Source of the DNA: Gammaproteobacteria bacterium
GTDB lineage: Bacteria; Pseudomonadota; Gammaproteobacteria; Eutrophobiales; Eutrophobiaceae
Length of the DNA: 64,000 nucleotides
NCBI GenBank assembly: GCA_012103475.1
Contig: WLWS01000001.1
Location: 248,001 to 312,000, forward strand
Direction: 5' to 3'
The notes below the pieces were generated by a model. It worked only from the letters and a program-made list of their open reading frames with translations. It was not told the origin of the DNA and did not search any database. Position 1 is the stretch's first letter. Every line of letters begins with the position of its first letter. A program made the translations under genes and the position numbers. Positions 27,215-36,873 of this stretch are shown here, piece by piece.

Positions 27215-28110
27215 TGCTTTTCCTGCAGCTTAAGCAGAAGTTCAGGACTGACAGACTGAGCTAACAATACAGTTCGAATACGTTCAAGTGTGTTCAGAAC
27301 GGTCGGCTCGTCAACACCTTCACATTCATAGCAGACCGCCCTGACAGTCGGCAGTCGCGGCAGAATATTATCCAGCATGGCCCAGGTTTGATCGAGAATA
27401 CTACTCTCATGCGCGTCAATATAGATCGGACCTGTCTCACCTTTTCTCAGTTTTCCACCGGCCACATGTACTTCCACCACCCGTTCAAAGGGAAAACCAT
27501 TGAATGCCTCTACCAGTTTTCGAGCGCTGGCCATCTCGTAGGAAACAAGATGTCCCATATCAAGCAGAATGGCGCAATCACATGCACGTGCAAGCTCGCC
27601 AAAAAAATCTAACAAATGCATATTGCCAACAACGAAACTCAAGGGAGGAGGTTCTATTGCAACACTTACCGGCACAACAGACTGTACTTCCTTTACCCGC
27701 TCGATAGCTCTTTGCAGAGACTGTTCGTTTAAAACAGGCGGTATAAAATACCCAAGCTGTGTTGAATAACCCGGTCCGCCTTCCCAGAAACAGTAGGCAC
27801 AATCCTGCGCAAACCAGGGCGAAGCCACTGCCCGTAACTGTTCAGCTGTAGTTTCAAGCCAGCTCGTATTATTGACATGGGAACCGCAAAAATTAATGAA
27901 GGAAGGATGAAATAAAACCGGCACTCCGGTTTGCTTAACGCGTTCTACTTCAGATATAACCCTGTCAACATCGACCTGACCGGCATACTCAACGAAACTC
28001 GGACCACCCTTTGCCTCAACCAGTTTTACCGGATCAGGCAGGGAGGAAAGACTCAGGCTCGCTCCCAGACCAAGTGCTGGTAATTTTTCAATCTCTAATG
28101 CCAAGTTCAT
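27211..28110 (-). CDS. DUF692 (MNIO-type multinuclear iron) oxidative enzyme
   Basis: A 299-residue TIM-barrel protein of the DUF692/UPF0276 family. Family landmarks are FVEYAGQVDVD near the start, LFHPSFINFCGSH, AIEPPPL, CAILLDMGHL (where many members have LLDVNN), VEVHVAGG and IYIDAHESS. The family binds two or three irons and modifies ribosomal peptides, for example in methanobactin synthesis. The gene is coupled to the 308-residue partner gene by a four-base overlap. No precursor peptide with a cysteine-rich or repeat core was found in the flanking gaps (26072-26287 and 28111-28241), so its substrate may be encoded elsewhere. No ribosome site is clear before the ATG. Confidence 0.8.
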   Translation of the reverse strand: MNLALEIEKLPALGLGASLSLSSLPDPVKLVEAKGGPSFVEYAGQVDVDRVISEVERVKQTGVPVLFHPSFINFCGSHVNNTSWLETTAEQLRAVASPWFAQDCAYCFWEGGPGYSTQLGYFIPPVLNEQSLQRAIERVKEVQSVVPVSVAIEPPPLSFVVGNMHLLDFFGELARACDCAILLDMGHLVSYEMASARKLVEAFNGFPFERVVEVHVAGGKLRKGETGPIYIDAHESSILDQTWAMLDNILPRLPTVRAVCYECEGVDEPTVLNTLERIRTVLLAQSVSPELLLKLQEKQ

Positions 28111-28241
28111 TCCGGTATTAATAGTTTGCAGCAGGGATTCTGACTGATAATTAATCAGGTTTCACCTTTCTATTCGAAATTATTATATTCATCTTGTAGA
28201 TTTACCTGTCTGCTCCCAACTTTTACTCTAGAATTCTGCAA

Positions 28242-31200
28242 ATGACTGAAAAGCAGGCACAATGGCAGTTCTGGATTGACCGCGGTGGAACCTTTACGGA
28301 TATTGTCGCACGCAAACCTGATAACTCTCTGCAAGCACTCAAATTATTGTCAGAAAACCCTGAGCAGTATCGCGACGCTGCAGTTGCGGGTATTCGTCAA
28401 TTTCTCGAACTAGAAGCAGATCAGGATATTCCGCAAGACAGTATTTCCAGCATTAAAATGGGCACAACTGTGGCTACCAATGCCTTGCTTGAACGGAAAG
28501 GTGATCGAACTGTATTTGTGACCAGCAAGGGTTTTGCTGATGTGCTCCGCATCGGCTATCAGAACCGACCCGAGCTGTTTGCACGCCACATCATACTTCC
28601 ACAACTACTTTATGAAAGTGTTTTTGAACTTGACGAGCGTATCGATGCACATGGAAATATTGTTATCGCTCTAAACGAGGCACAAGCCAGAGATTATCTG
28701 CAGGAATCTTTCGATTCCGGTATTCGTTCAATTGCTATAGCTCTAATGCATGGCTTTCGCTATCCGACTCACGAAATTCGCCTGAAACAACTTGCCCTGG
28801 AGACTGGCTTCACACAGGTTTCTGTCAGTCACGAAGTGAGCCCATTGATAAAACTGGTTTCGCGTGCAGACACAACCGTAGTCGATGCCTATCTCTCGCC
28901 TATTTTACGGCGTTATGTAGAGCAACTTTTTACAGAGCTAAAACAGGATCCTTCTCAATCCATGGTAACGCGCCTGATGTTTATGCAATCCAATGGAGGT
29001 CTGACTCAGGCCCATCTATTTCAGGGGAAGGATGCGATTCTGTCTGGTCCCGCTGGTGGTGTCGTCGGGATGAGCAAAACCGCAGCAATATGCGGAATTG
29101 AGAAATTAATCGGTTTCGATATGGGCGGCACTTCGACCGATGTGACTCATTTCAATGGCGAATATGAACGCAGTTTTGAAACCCGGATAGCCGGTGTGCG
29201 TATGCGTGCACCGATGATGAAAATTCATACCGTTGCGGCCGGCGGTGGTTCAATATTACATTTCGATGGATCACGCTATCGGGTCGGACCTGATTCAGCC
29301 GGTGCAAGACCGGGACCAGCCTGTTATGGCCATGATGGTCCACTTACAGTAACTGATTGTAATGTTGCTCTCGGTAAGTTGCAGCCTCAGTATTTCCCGA
29401 AAGTTTTTGGCAAGGATTCAAATCAGGCATTGGACAAGAAGGTTGTAAAAACTAAATTTGAGCACTTAGCCGTCAAAATTAACCATGGCGCAGCGAAACA
29501 CAAATCTGTTGAACAGATTGCACAGGGCTTCCTTCGTGTTGCAGTCGAAAACATGGCCAACGCAGTCAAAACAATATCCGTACAGCGCGGCTATGATGTC
29601 AGCGAATACACACTCAACTGCTTCGGTGGTGCGGCCGGACAGCATGCTTGTCTGGTTGCCGATACTCTGGGTATGGAAATGATTTTCATACATCCGCTTT
29701 CAGGGGTACTTTCTGCCTACGGCATGGGTCTGGCAGACGTTCGCGCGATACGCGAAAAACAACTCGATCTTCCTCTTGCAAAAGAATCTGAAACAGAGCT
29801 TACACAAGTCTGCCATGCACTCGGACAGCAAACGCTGGCTGAATTAGGAAAACAGAATATTCAGAAGGAACAGATAAGGACTGTCGAAAAGGTTCATCTG
29901 CGTTATGAAGGAAGTGACACCTCATTACTTGTTTTGCATGACAGCAGTGTATCAATGCGTGAGGAATTTGAAGCGGCACATCGACGGCGTTTTGGCTTTA
30001 CCGCCAGCGAGCGACAGGTATTGATCGAAGCTGTGAGTATCGAGTCCGTTGGCGAAAGTATCAGACTCTCAGAACCAGCAGCACCAGTCCTGGCTGACAA
30101 CGATTCCCTTACACCGACTGAACATGTTGAGATGTATGTTAATGATGCCTGGTGCGATGTTCCTTTGTACAAAGGTGAAGAAATTTTTCCCGGTCAGTAC
30201 TTGAATGGTCCGGCCCTGATCATCGACTCCAACAGTACTCTGGTTGTTGAGGATGGCTGGCAAGCGCAAATGAATGAGTACCGACATACTATTCTGCAGC
30301 GCTATCAGCCTAGATTTAAACAGGAAAGTGCAGACACTCAGGTCGATCCCGTGCTACTGGAAGTTTTCAACAATCTGTTTATGTCTATTGCCGAACAAAT
30401 GGGGGCTACGCTTTCCAACACCGCCTACTCGGTAAACATCAAGGAGCGACTTGATTACTCCTGTGCCATATTCGATCCCGATGGAGGGCTGGTCGCCAAT
30501 GCACCTCATATGCCAGTGCATCTGGGTTCGATGGGCGAATCGATCAAACAGGTTATCCAGAATAATAAGGGAACAATGCATCCCGGTGATGTGTATATGC
30601 TGAACGATCCTTATCACGGTGGCACTCATCTACCGGATGTCACCGTCATCACGCCGGTTTTTGATGAGACGGAAAAAAGCGTTCTTTTCTATGTTGGTTC
30701 GCGCGGACACCACGCGGATATTGGTGGCCGAACACCAGGCTCAACGCCACCGGACAGTACTTCAGTCGAGGAAGAAGGGGTCCTGATTCACAACTTTTTG
30801 CTGGTGGAGAAAGGTAAATTCAGGGAAACGGAAACAAGAACCCTGCTTAACTCAGGGCCATACCCCTGTCGCAAACCGGAGCACAATATCGCTGATCTTA
30901 AGGCACAGATCGCAGCGAACGCCACCGGTGTCAATGAAGTATTAAAGATGCTGGATCACTTCGGACTCGATGTTGTGCAAGCTTATATGACTCATGTGCA
31001 GGATAATGCCGAAGAAGCCGTACGTAGCGTCATTGAAAATTTGTCAGACGGTCAATTCAGCTATCCCATGGATAATGGTGCTGTCATTAATGTGGCAATT
31101 TCCGTGGATAAACAAAAGCGCGAGGCCACAATAGATTTTACCGGAACATCGGCTCAGGATACGGCCAATTACAACGCGCCGCTTGCCGTTTGCAAGGCCG

Positions 31201-31865
31201 CCATTCTTTATGTGTTTCGCACCCTCGTAAATGATGACATTCCACTTAACGAAGGTTGTCTGAAGCCACTACGACTGACCATTCCCCCCGGGTCCATGCT
31301 CAATCCGGAATATCCGGCCGCTGTCATCGCTGGTAACACCGAAGTATCTCAATGTATTACCGACGCACTTTATGCTGCCCTTGGCGTGCTCGCTTCCTCA
31401 CAGGGGACAATGAATAATTTCGTCTACGGCAATGAACAGTATCAGAATTATGAAACCATTTGCGGCGGTACCGGAGCCGGTCCTGATCACAATGGAACGG
31501 ATGCGGTACAAAGTCACATGACCAATACCCGCATGACTGATCCGGAAGTGCTGGAGTGGCGTTTCCCGGTCAGGGTCGAAGAGTTTTCTATTCTTCATGA
31601 ATCAGGTGGGAAGGGACGATATTCTGGTGGTAATGGTGCTCGTCGAAAAATTCGATTTCTGGGTGACTTGACGGTAACGCTACTGACTTCTCATCGGCAA
31701 ACTGATCCTTACGGCTTGAATGGTGGCAAAGCCGGAGCAAGAGGCAGGAATACTCTGATTAAGGAGCAGACAGTCACCGAACTAAAAGGCAATGACGAAG
31801 TTAAAGTAAAAACTGGTGACATCATTATGATTGAAACCCCTGGCGGAGGTGGCTATGGAAAATGA
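28242..31865 (+). CDS. Fused hydantoinase A/B (5-oxoprolinase-type) enzyme
   Basis: A 1207-residue fusion. Residues 1-690 are the HyuA half with the ASKHA-type nucleotide site (WIDRGGTFTDIV, KMGTTVATNALLERKG, GFDMGGTSTDV); from about 700 the HyuB half follows (IAEQMGATLSNTAYSVNIKERLDYSCA, NDPYHGGTHLPDV, and a glycine-rich end EFSILHESGGKGRYSGGNGARR). The arrangement matches ATP-dependent 5-oxoprolinase and N-methylhydantoinase, which open a five-membered cyclic amide. It fits the neighbouring cyclic-amide and N-heterocycle enzymes. The final codons overlap the thioesterase-like gene. The substrate could be 5-oxoproline or another lactam. Confidence 0.93.
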   Translation: MTEKQAQWQFWIDRGGTFTDIVARKPDNSLQALKLLSENPEQYRDAAVAGIRQFLELEADQDIPQDSISSIKMGTTVATNALLERKGDRTVFVTSKGFADVLRIGYQNRPELFARHIILPQLLYESVFELDERIDAHGNIVIALNEAQARDYLQESFDSGIRSIAIALMHGFRYPTHEIRLKQLALETGFTQVSVSHEVSPLIKLVSRADTTVVDAYLSPILRRYVEQLFTELKQDPSQSMVTRLMFMQSNGGLTQAHLFQGKDAILSGPAGGVVGMSKTAAICGIEKLIGFDMGGTSTDVTHFNGEYERSFETRIAGVRMRAPMMKIHTVAAGGGSILHFDGSRYRVGPDSAGARPGPACYGHDGPLTVTDCNVALGKLQPQYFPKVFGKDSNQALDKKVVKTKFEHLAVKINHGAAKHKSVEQIAQGFLRVAVENMANAVKTISVQRGYDVSEYTLNCFGGAAGQHACLVADTLGMEMIFIHPLSGVLSAYGMGLADVRAIREKQLDLPLAKESETELTQVCHALGQQTLAELGKQNIQKEQIRTVEKVHLRYEGSDTSLLVLHDSSVSMREEFEAAHRRRFGFTASERQVLIEAVSIESVGESIRLSEPAAPVLADNDSLTPTEHVEMYVNDAWCDVPLYKGEEIFPGQYLNGPALIIDSNSTLVVEDGWQAQMNEYRHTILQRYQPRFKQESADTQVDPVLLEVFNNLFMSIAEQMGATLSNTAYSVNIKERLDYSCAIFDPDGGLVANAPHMPVHLGSMGESIKQVIQNNKGTMHPGDVYMLNDPYHGGTHLPDVTVITPVFDETEKSVLFYVGSRGHHADIGGRTPGSTPPDSTSVEEEGVLIHNFLLVEKGKFRETETRTLLNSGPYPCRKPEHNIADLKAQIAANATGVNEVLKMLDHFGLDVVQAYMTHVQDNAEEAVRSVIENLSDGQFSYPMDNGAVINVAISVDKQKREATIDFTGTSAQDTANYNAPLAVCKAAILYVFRTLVNDDIPLNEGCLKPLRLTIPPGSMLNPEYPAAVIAGNTEVSQCITDALYAALGVLASSQGTMNNFVYGNEQYQNYETICGGTGAGPDHNGTDAVQSHMTNTRMTDPEVLEWRFPVRVEEFSILHESGGKGRYSGGNGARRKIRFLGDLTVTLLTSHRQTDPYGLNGGKAGARGRNTLIKEQTVTELKGNDEVKVKTGDIIMIETPGGGGYGK

Positions 31866-32316
31866 TTCCAGAATGGCAGTGCAACTACAAAAAATTATTT
31901 ATGACACCATCCCACTTGGTAAAGCTTCTCAACTACAGGTCGCTGAACTGAACGCGAACTCCATTCGTATCGAAGCTCCGGTGCCCGGCATCAATAGCAA
32001 TATTCACAACACTGCTTTTGCCGGGAGTATATATAGTGCCTGCGCACTGACTGCGTGGGGACTTGTGCATAATCGTCTGTTGCAGGAAGAAATAAAAGCC
32101 GAAGTTGTCATTGCACAGGCTGAAATAAAATACGAAAAACCGATTCTAAAAAATATCATCGCCCATGCTCATCTCGAAGAGACAGGTTTTCTGGAGTTTA
32201 AAAATAAACTTTTGAAAAAGGGCAAAGCGAGGCTTTCTGTTACTGTTAAGGCTAGTGAAGATGACACGATACAGGCACAGCTTGATGCAAATATTGCGGT
32301 ACTACTGGCTAGCTGA
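31855..32316 (+). CDS. Hotdog-fold thioesterase-like protein (YiiD C-terminal type)
   Basis: About 153 residues forming one hotdog domain, similar to the C-terminal half of YiiD: FAGSIYSACALTAWGLVHN is the helix-wrapping region, followed by strands AEVVIAQAEIKYEKP and KARLSVTVKA. Such proteins hydrolyse acyl-CoA or bind acyl groups. The ATG at 31855 lies inside the end of the hydantoinase gene with GGAGG five bases before it; a longer frame from 31831 lacks such a site. Co-translation with the hydantoinase suggests they are expressed together, though a functional link is not obvious. It overlaps the end of the convergent FAD oxidoreductase gene by eight bases. Confidence 0.75.
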   Translation: MENDSRMAVQLQKIIYDTIPLGKASQLQVAELNANSIRIEAPVPGINSNIHNTAFAGSIYSACALTAWGLVHNRLLQEEIKAEVVIAQAEIKYEKPILKNIIAHAHLEETGFLEFKNKLLKKGKARLSVTVKASEDDTIQAQLDANIAVLLAS

Positions 32317-33430
32317 AAAATCTTTGTGGTGAAAGACTCGCTGCGTTTATTCCTGCATCGATAAATTCTGTATTGAGTGAACTTCCTGTAATTATCTGAG
32401 CTGCTACTTTTGCCGCAGCAGCTGAGCTTTGAATACCAAAACCACCCTGGCCGACGAACCAGAAAAAACCTGATTTATCACTGTCAAACCCAGCCACTAA
32501 CTGCCTGTCCGGTGAAAAAGTGCGCAGACCTCCCCATTTATGCTCGATGGTCTTTATCTCTAGAGTCGTCGCACTCTCAATATTATGCGCAGCAAGCGCG
32601 ATGTCATATTCTTCCGGCTGCGCATCGCAGGGTTTTGAAGGAACCTCATCCGCTGCTGAACCCATTAGTTTTCCCGCTTCAGGAAGAAAGTAATAGGAAC
32701 CCCCGATACTGGCAATGGCTGGCCAGTTAGAAAAGTCTATCGCCCCGGGTCCATCAAAAATAATAATGTTGCGTCGTAGTGGCGTTAGGCCAAGTTTTCC
32801 AAGACCTGCTCTCTCAGCAATCACATCACCCCAGGCACCGCTGGCGTTGATAACAACGCTACATGTCATTTTGTCATCGTTCGCAAGAATCAGTTCCCAG
32901 CTTTCGCCTCCCTGCTTGAGTTTCATAACCTCTGCATCACAAATAATCTGCCCATTATTCTTTTTGAGTAGATTTCGAAAGCCTTGAACCAGTGCGGCAA
33001 CATCGATTCGAAAGGAATCTTTCTCTAATAGGCCACCACAAATATGCTCAGCTCCTGTGCGTAGTACTGGTACTCGCTCAAGCAAATCTTCGACGGTAAG
33101 GATTTGCGGATCCGAAAGTTTTTTTGCATTCTCATCAATTAATCCCGATTCGTCTCTGGTCGCAGTAAAAATGCAGGGGATATTCTCAAACAAAGGGTAG
33201 TCACTAAAACCCTCTGGCGGATCAATGAAAAATGGTCAGGTTAATTTTGAAAGACTAAGCGCGATAGAGTCGGCGCTGAGTTCTGAATACAAGGCTGCTG
33301 ATCGGCCAGTGGTGTGATAAGCAAGATCCTGCTCACGTTCCAGTAATATCACACTATGTTCACGTGACAGTTCTGCAGCTACAGACAGCCCCGCTATGCC
33401 GCCGCCAATAACACAAAAATCCGCTTTCAT
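32309..33430 (-). pseudogene. FAD-dependent amine/amino-acid oxidoreductase (DAO family) with in-frame stop
   Basis: One frame of 373 codons, broken by TGA at 33238-33236. The first 64 residues hold the FAD-binding VIGGGIAGLSVAAEL and the TTGRSAALYSE segment; after the stop the frame continues PFFIDPPEGFSDYPLFENIP, then RIDVAALVQGFRNLL, VVINASGAWGDVIAERAG and GFFWFVGQGGFGIQSS, the usual end of the DadA/sarcosine oxidase-like family. The stop sits at KLT-x-PFF, where relatives have a basic residue, and CGA to TGA would explain it. ATG at 33430 has AGGA upstream and lies 9 bases after the acetolactate synthase stop. The family removes amines and can release formaldehyde-level one-carbon units, which would fit the mtd gene upstream. 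Confidence 0.85.
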
Positions 33431-33439
33431 AACCCGTTC

Positions 33440-35296
33440 CTAAATATTCGAACCCTGATTATCTTTTGAATCATTAATCTGATCCTCGTCCATAATAATA
33501 TCCCGGTAACTGGCCCCGGCAGGAATCATCGGATAAACGTTCTCGTCTGCCTCGACAATAATATCAAGCAAATAGGGTTCGTCGGGCTCGCTTAACATCC
33601 TTTCGAAAGCTGCCGTCAGGTCTTTCTTGTCGAGTACACGCTCCGCCTTTACTCGGTAGCCTTTGGCAATTGACAGAAAGTCCGGATAAATATCCTCATC
33701 GTTCTCACTTTTTACCTGCATCAGAGGATCGGCCAGATCGGAGCAGGCTCGATGACCAGCGTAGATCATATCCTGCCATTGCCTGACCATGCCCAGCCAT
33801 TGATTGTTAATGACGACGATTTTTACACCGATGCCGTAGCGATGACAGGTACTGAGCTCATGTATAGTCATATTCAGGCTGCCATCACCATCGATATCAA
33901 TCACCATTCTGTCAGGACAGGCAATCTTGGCACCTATCGCCGCCGGCAATCCATATCCCATGGTGCCGAAACCGGAACTGGAAAGAAATGAACGGGGTCG
34001 CGCGGCCTGATAGTGTTGCATAGCCCACATCTGATGCTGGCCAACACCAAGACTAATTATTGCCCCGCCTTTTGTCATATCACTCAACAGGCGAATCGCA
34101 TACTGAGGTTTGATAGTATCGCCTTCACTAACTGCAAAGGGAAAATCAGAACGCAACTTGCTCAGGTATGTATTCCATTCATCCACTTTACGTTCATTGA
34201 CGACTGCAATTAATTGTTGCAAAGCAGTTTTGACATCCGCGCATACCGGCATCGTCACGGTTTTATTCTTATTCAATTCATCACGATCAATATCGATATG
34301 AATAATTTTACCCTCTTTGATAAATTCACTGACATTACCGGTAACACGATCATCAAAACGAACTCCCAGTGCCAGAACCAGATCGGCCTCATTCACTGCA
34401 ACATTGGCGTATTTACTGCCATGCATACCAAGCGCATGGAAGGCGAGATCATGAGCCGGAGGGAAATTACCGATGCCCATCAGAGTTGTCGTTACAGGGC
34501 ACGACAGTTTTTCCGCCAGTTGCACCAGAGTGTCTTCACATTGTGCATAACTAATGCCACCACCTGCATAAATTACCGGGCGTCTGGCCTCGCTGATTAG
34601 CCTTACACACTCCTGTAATTGATTGTCTGTCAATCCTTCTATGACTGGCTCCGGCGGGCCTATCTGTGCAGGCATACGCGGTGGCGTATAATTTCCTTCC
34701 GGATCTCTCGGGTAGTGTTGCTGTATGTCCTTTGGTATGTCGATCAAGACAGGTCCGGGTCGATTGCCTGCAGCCAGGGTAAACGCTTCGCGAACTACTT
34801 CCGGTATTTCACTGACACGATCAATTAAGTAATTACGTTTGGTTATTGGCCTGGTGACAGCTACGATATCAACTTCCTGAAAAGCATTTTTTCCAAGTAA
34901 GTGAGAAGGCACATTACCGGTAATAGCAACTATCGCAGTCGAATCACTTTTTGCGTCGGCGATTCCGGTGACCAGGTTGGTAGCACCGGGGCCAGATGTA
35001 GCCAGACAGACACCGACTTTGCCACTCGCTCTGGCGAAACCCTGTGCTGCATGAACCGCACCCTGTTCATGCTCAACACGAATACAACGAATGTTGAACT
35101 GAGGCAGCACGTCAAATATTTCAAGATTAGCACCACCCGGATAACCGAAGACGGTATCCACGCCTTCAAGTTGCAGACAACGAGCCAGTATTTGTGCTCC
35201 TTTCAGTGCACCCTCTCGCTGATCCGCTTTTACGTCCTGCAGGCGGCCGCCACTGATCGTGGAAGAATCCTGATAGGTAATATTATCTGCCGGCAA
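33440..35296 (-). CDS. ilvB: Acetolactate synthase large subunit-like ThDP enzyme
   Basis: A 618-residue thiamine-diphosphate enzyme with the acetolactate synthase signature: FGYPGGANLEIFD, VEHEQGAVHAAQG (catalytic Glu77), the ThDP site DGDGSLNMTIHEL..NN, and WLGMVRQWQDMIY, which separates acetolactate synthases from oxalyl-CoA decarboxylase and glyoxylate carboligase. It condenses two pyruvates, or pyruvate and 2-oxobutyrate. The start is TTG with GGAG eight bases upstream; no ATG is available before the conserved part. No regulatory subunit (ilvN) or ilvC follows. Its place inside the F420 gene run is unusual for a branched-chain amino acid enzyme. Confidence 0.9.
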   Translation of the reverse strand: MPADNITYQDSSTISGGRLQDVKADQREGALKGAQILARCLQLEGVDTVFGYPGGANLEIFDVLPQFNIRCIRVEHEQGAVHAAQGFARASGKVGVCLATSGPGATNLVTGIADAKSDSTAIVAITGNVPSHLLGKNAFQEVDIVAVTRPITKRNYLIDRVSEIPEVVREAFTLAAGNRPGPVLIDIPKDIQQHYPRDPEGNYTPPRMPAQIGPPEPVIEGLTDNQLQECVRLISEARRPVIYAGGGISYAQCEDTLVQLAEKLSCPVTTTLMGIGNFPPAHDLAFHALGMHGSKYANVAVNEADLVLALGVRFDDRVTGNVSEFIKEGKIIHIDIDRDELNKNKTVTMPVCADVKTALQQLIAVVNERKVDEWNTYLSKLRSDFPFAVSEGDTIKPQYAIRLLSDMTKGGAIISLGVGQHQMWAMQHYQAARPRSFLSSSGFGTMGYGLPAAIGAKIACPDRMVIDIDGDGSLNMTIHELSTCHRYGIGVKIVVINNQWLGMVRQWQDMIYAGHRACSDLADPLMQVKSENDEDIYPDFLSIAKGYRVKAERVLDKKDLTAAFERMLSEPDEPYLLDIIVEADENVYPMIPAGASYRDIIMDEDQINDSKDNQGSNI

Positions 35297-35331
35297 TTTG
35301 CCTACTCCGCTAAGGAATTAGTGTAGCTGGA

Positions 35332-36814
35332 TTAATCTCCAGTCCAACAGGGAGAAGCACCACCCTGCTCAGGTGAAGGTGGTGGCGGAAGAGCACGCTT
35401 TTCACCTTCGGCTGGTGCGCCGGGGTCACCGGGAATCGGCTGGCCGGCCATATAACGTATCGCCTCAAGTGGTCTGGCTTCATCCACATAAGCCGCTGCA
35501 TAACTCTCGGCCAGCTCCTCTTCAGTTTTGGCACTGTCGGAAAGTTTCTTTTCTTCAAATTGCGCTGCATATCTGGCCATAAAATTGCGGTAGCCCCTCA
35601 CTTGTACCACTGCGTTTACTACCCTTCGGAACTCGATTGCGTTGCCGTCTTGCCAGACGCTGCAGAATATTCCAGGCACGCTTGTTGTCCTCAATCGGCA
35701 TCACTTCAACATCACCGCTGGCTTCAAAATCGCGCCAGATTTGCTCACCCGCCTCAGTACGAATAACGACGATAGTCGCCTGATCGGTTCCCACACCGCC
35801 GCAGGCGATATCGGCCAGTTCTGCTGAAAAATCCGCACAATGTTTGCATTCAGGCCGCTGATATTCATCCATGGCCTCTTGTAATGGAATCGTCTCCAGA
35901 GAGCCGTCTTTTTTATGGATAAGTACTTTGCCCTTCACATTAAACTTGGACACCTCAGTAAGCGGAATACCCATCTCTTTTTCAATACGTTCGGTCATGA
36001 GTTCGGGGGTAAAAACTTCGGTACAAAACAAACCAATATTAAATTTCACTCGTTCCGCATAACCTCTGAGGAAACTCCTTTGTCGGGTAATCGCCTTGGC
36101 CCGTTTTTTCTCTGTAACCAGAAAGGCCGGATCCATAGCTTCCATTTTTCGCAGGGGTGTAATCTGGCAGGGCACACCAACGAATGCGACATTATTAAGA
36201 TCCTTTTCCTGCACCTCTCGCAGAGCAAGGTTATTCGCACAATAGGTATACCAGCTACCTCCGCTCTGGCGCACTTCTTCTACGCTGGTGGCGACCTTAG
36301 GTGTCGGGAAACAGGGCTTGTCTTGTTCGCCTACTGCAGAGACCACCGCACCATCTATCTGCTCGTTTTCTATTGCCCAGGCCAACAAAGCGGTAACGAT
36401 ACCACCATCCTGCACTCTCTCTTTTAAGTCATCGCGTTTGGTGCGGGCAACAAAAATATGCCGGTAGACACCGAATATATCTTCATACGGGCGCTGATCT
36501 TTGAAAACTGCATCACGAAAATGGTTTTCACGCGGCCACAAACGAGGGCAAACGGAGGCACAGACATCACAACCAACCCCTTCGCTGATACCGCAGAAAT
36601 CGAAGGGATTACTTTCCTTGGCTACCTGCTTTGGTTTGTTATCGACATAGTCGATAACATTATGTGGACAAACCAGAACACAACTTCCGCATTCACAGCA
36701 ACTTCCCGCGTCTACCACATCGTTCATCATGTCTTTAAACGAATTATGGTATAAGGTTTCAGTTTCTGTCTGGCCACTCACTTCAGAGTCGGACAAACCA
36801 TTGTTCTCACTCAT
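35332..36814 (-). pseudogene. FrhB-like F420 dehydrogenase/hydrogenase beta-subunit protein, frameshifted
   Basis: The first frame (36814 down) encodes two N-terminal [4Fe-4S] clusters (CCECGSCVLVCPHN and GVGCDVCASVCPR) and the FrhB flavin/F420 fold (VQDGGIVTALLAWAIE, FVGVPCQITPLRKME, CKHCADFSAELADI). It reads correctly to about LQRLARRQRNRV (near 35640) and then drifts, stopping at 35555. The natural C-terminus is found in the next frame (VVNAVVQVRGYRNFMARYAAQFEEKK, ending 35332). A shift of one extra base or two missing bases explains this. FrhB relatives move electrons between Fe-S clusters and coenzyme F420. GGGAG precedes the ATG. It is flanked by mtd and the acetolactate synthase gene on the same strand. 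Confidence 0.85.
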
Positions 36815-36873
36815 AACTGCTCCCGTTGATTGTAAATTCGCTCTGCCGAGCGATACTGCCTGCCTGAAAAATC

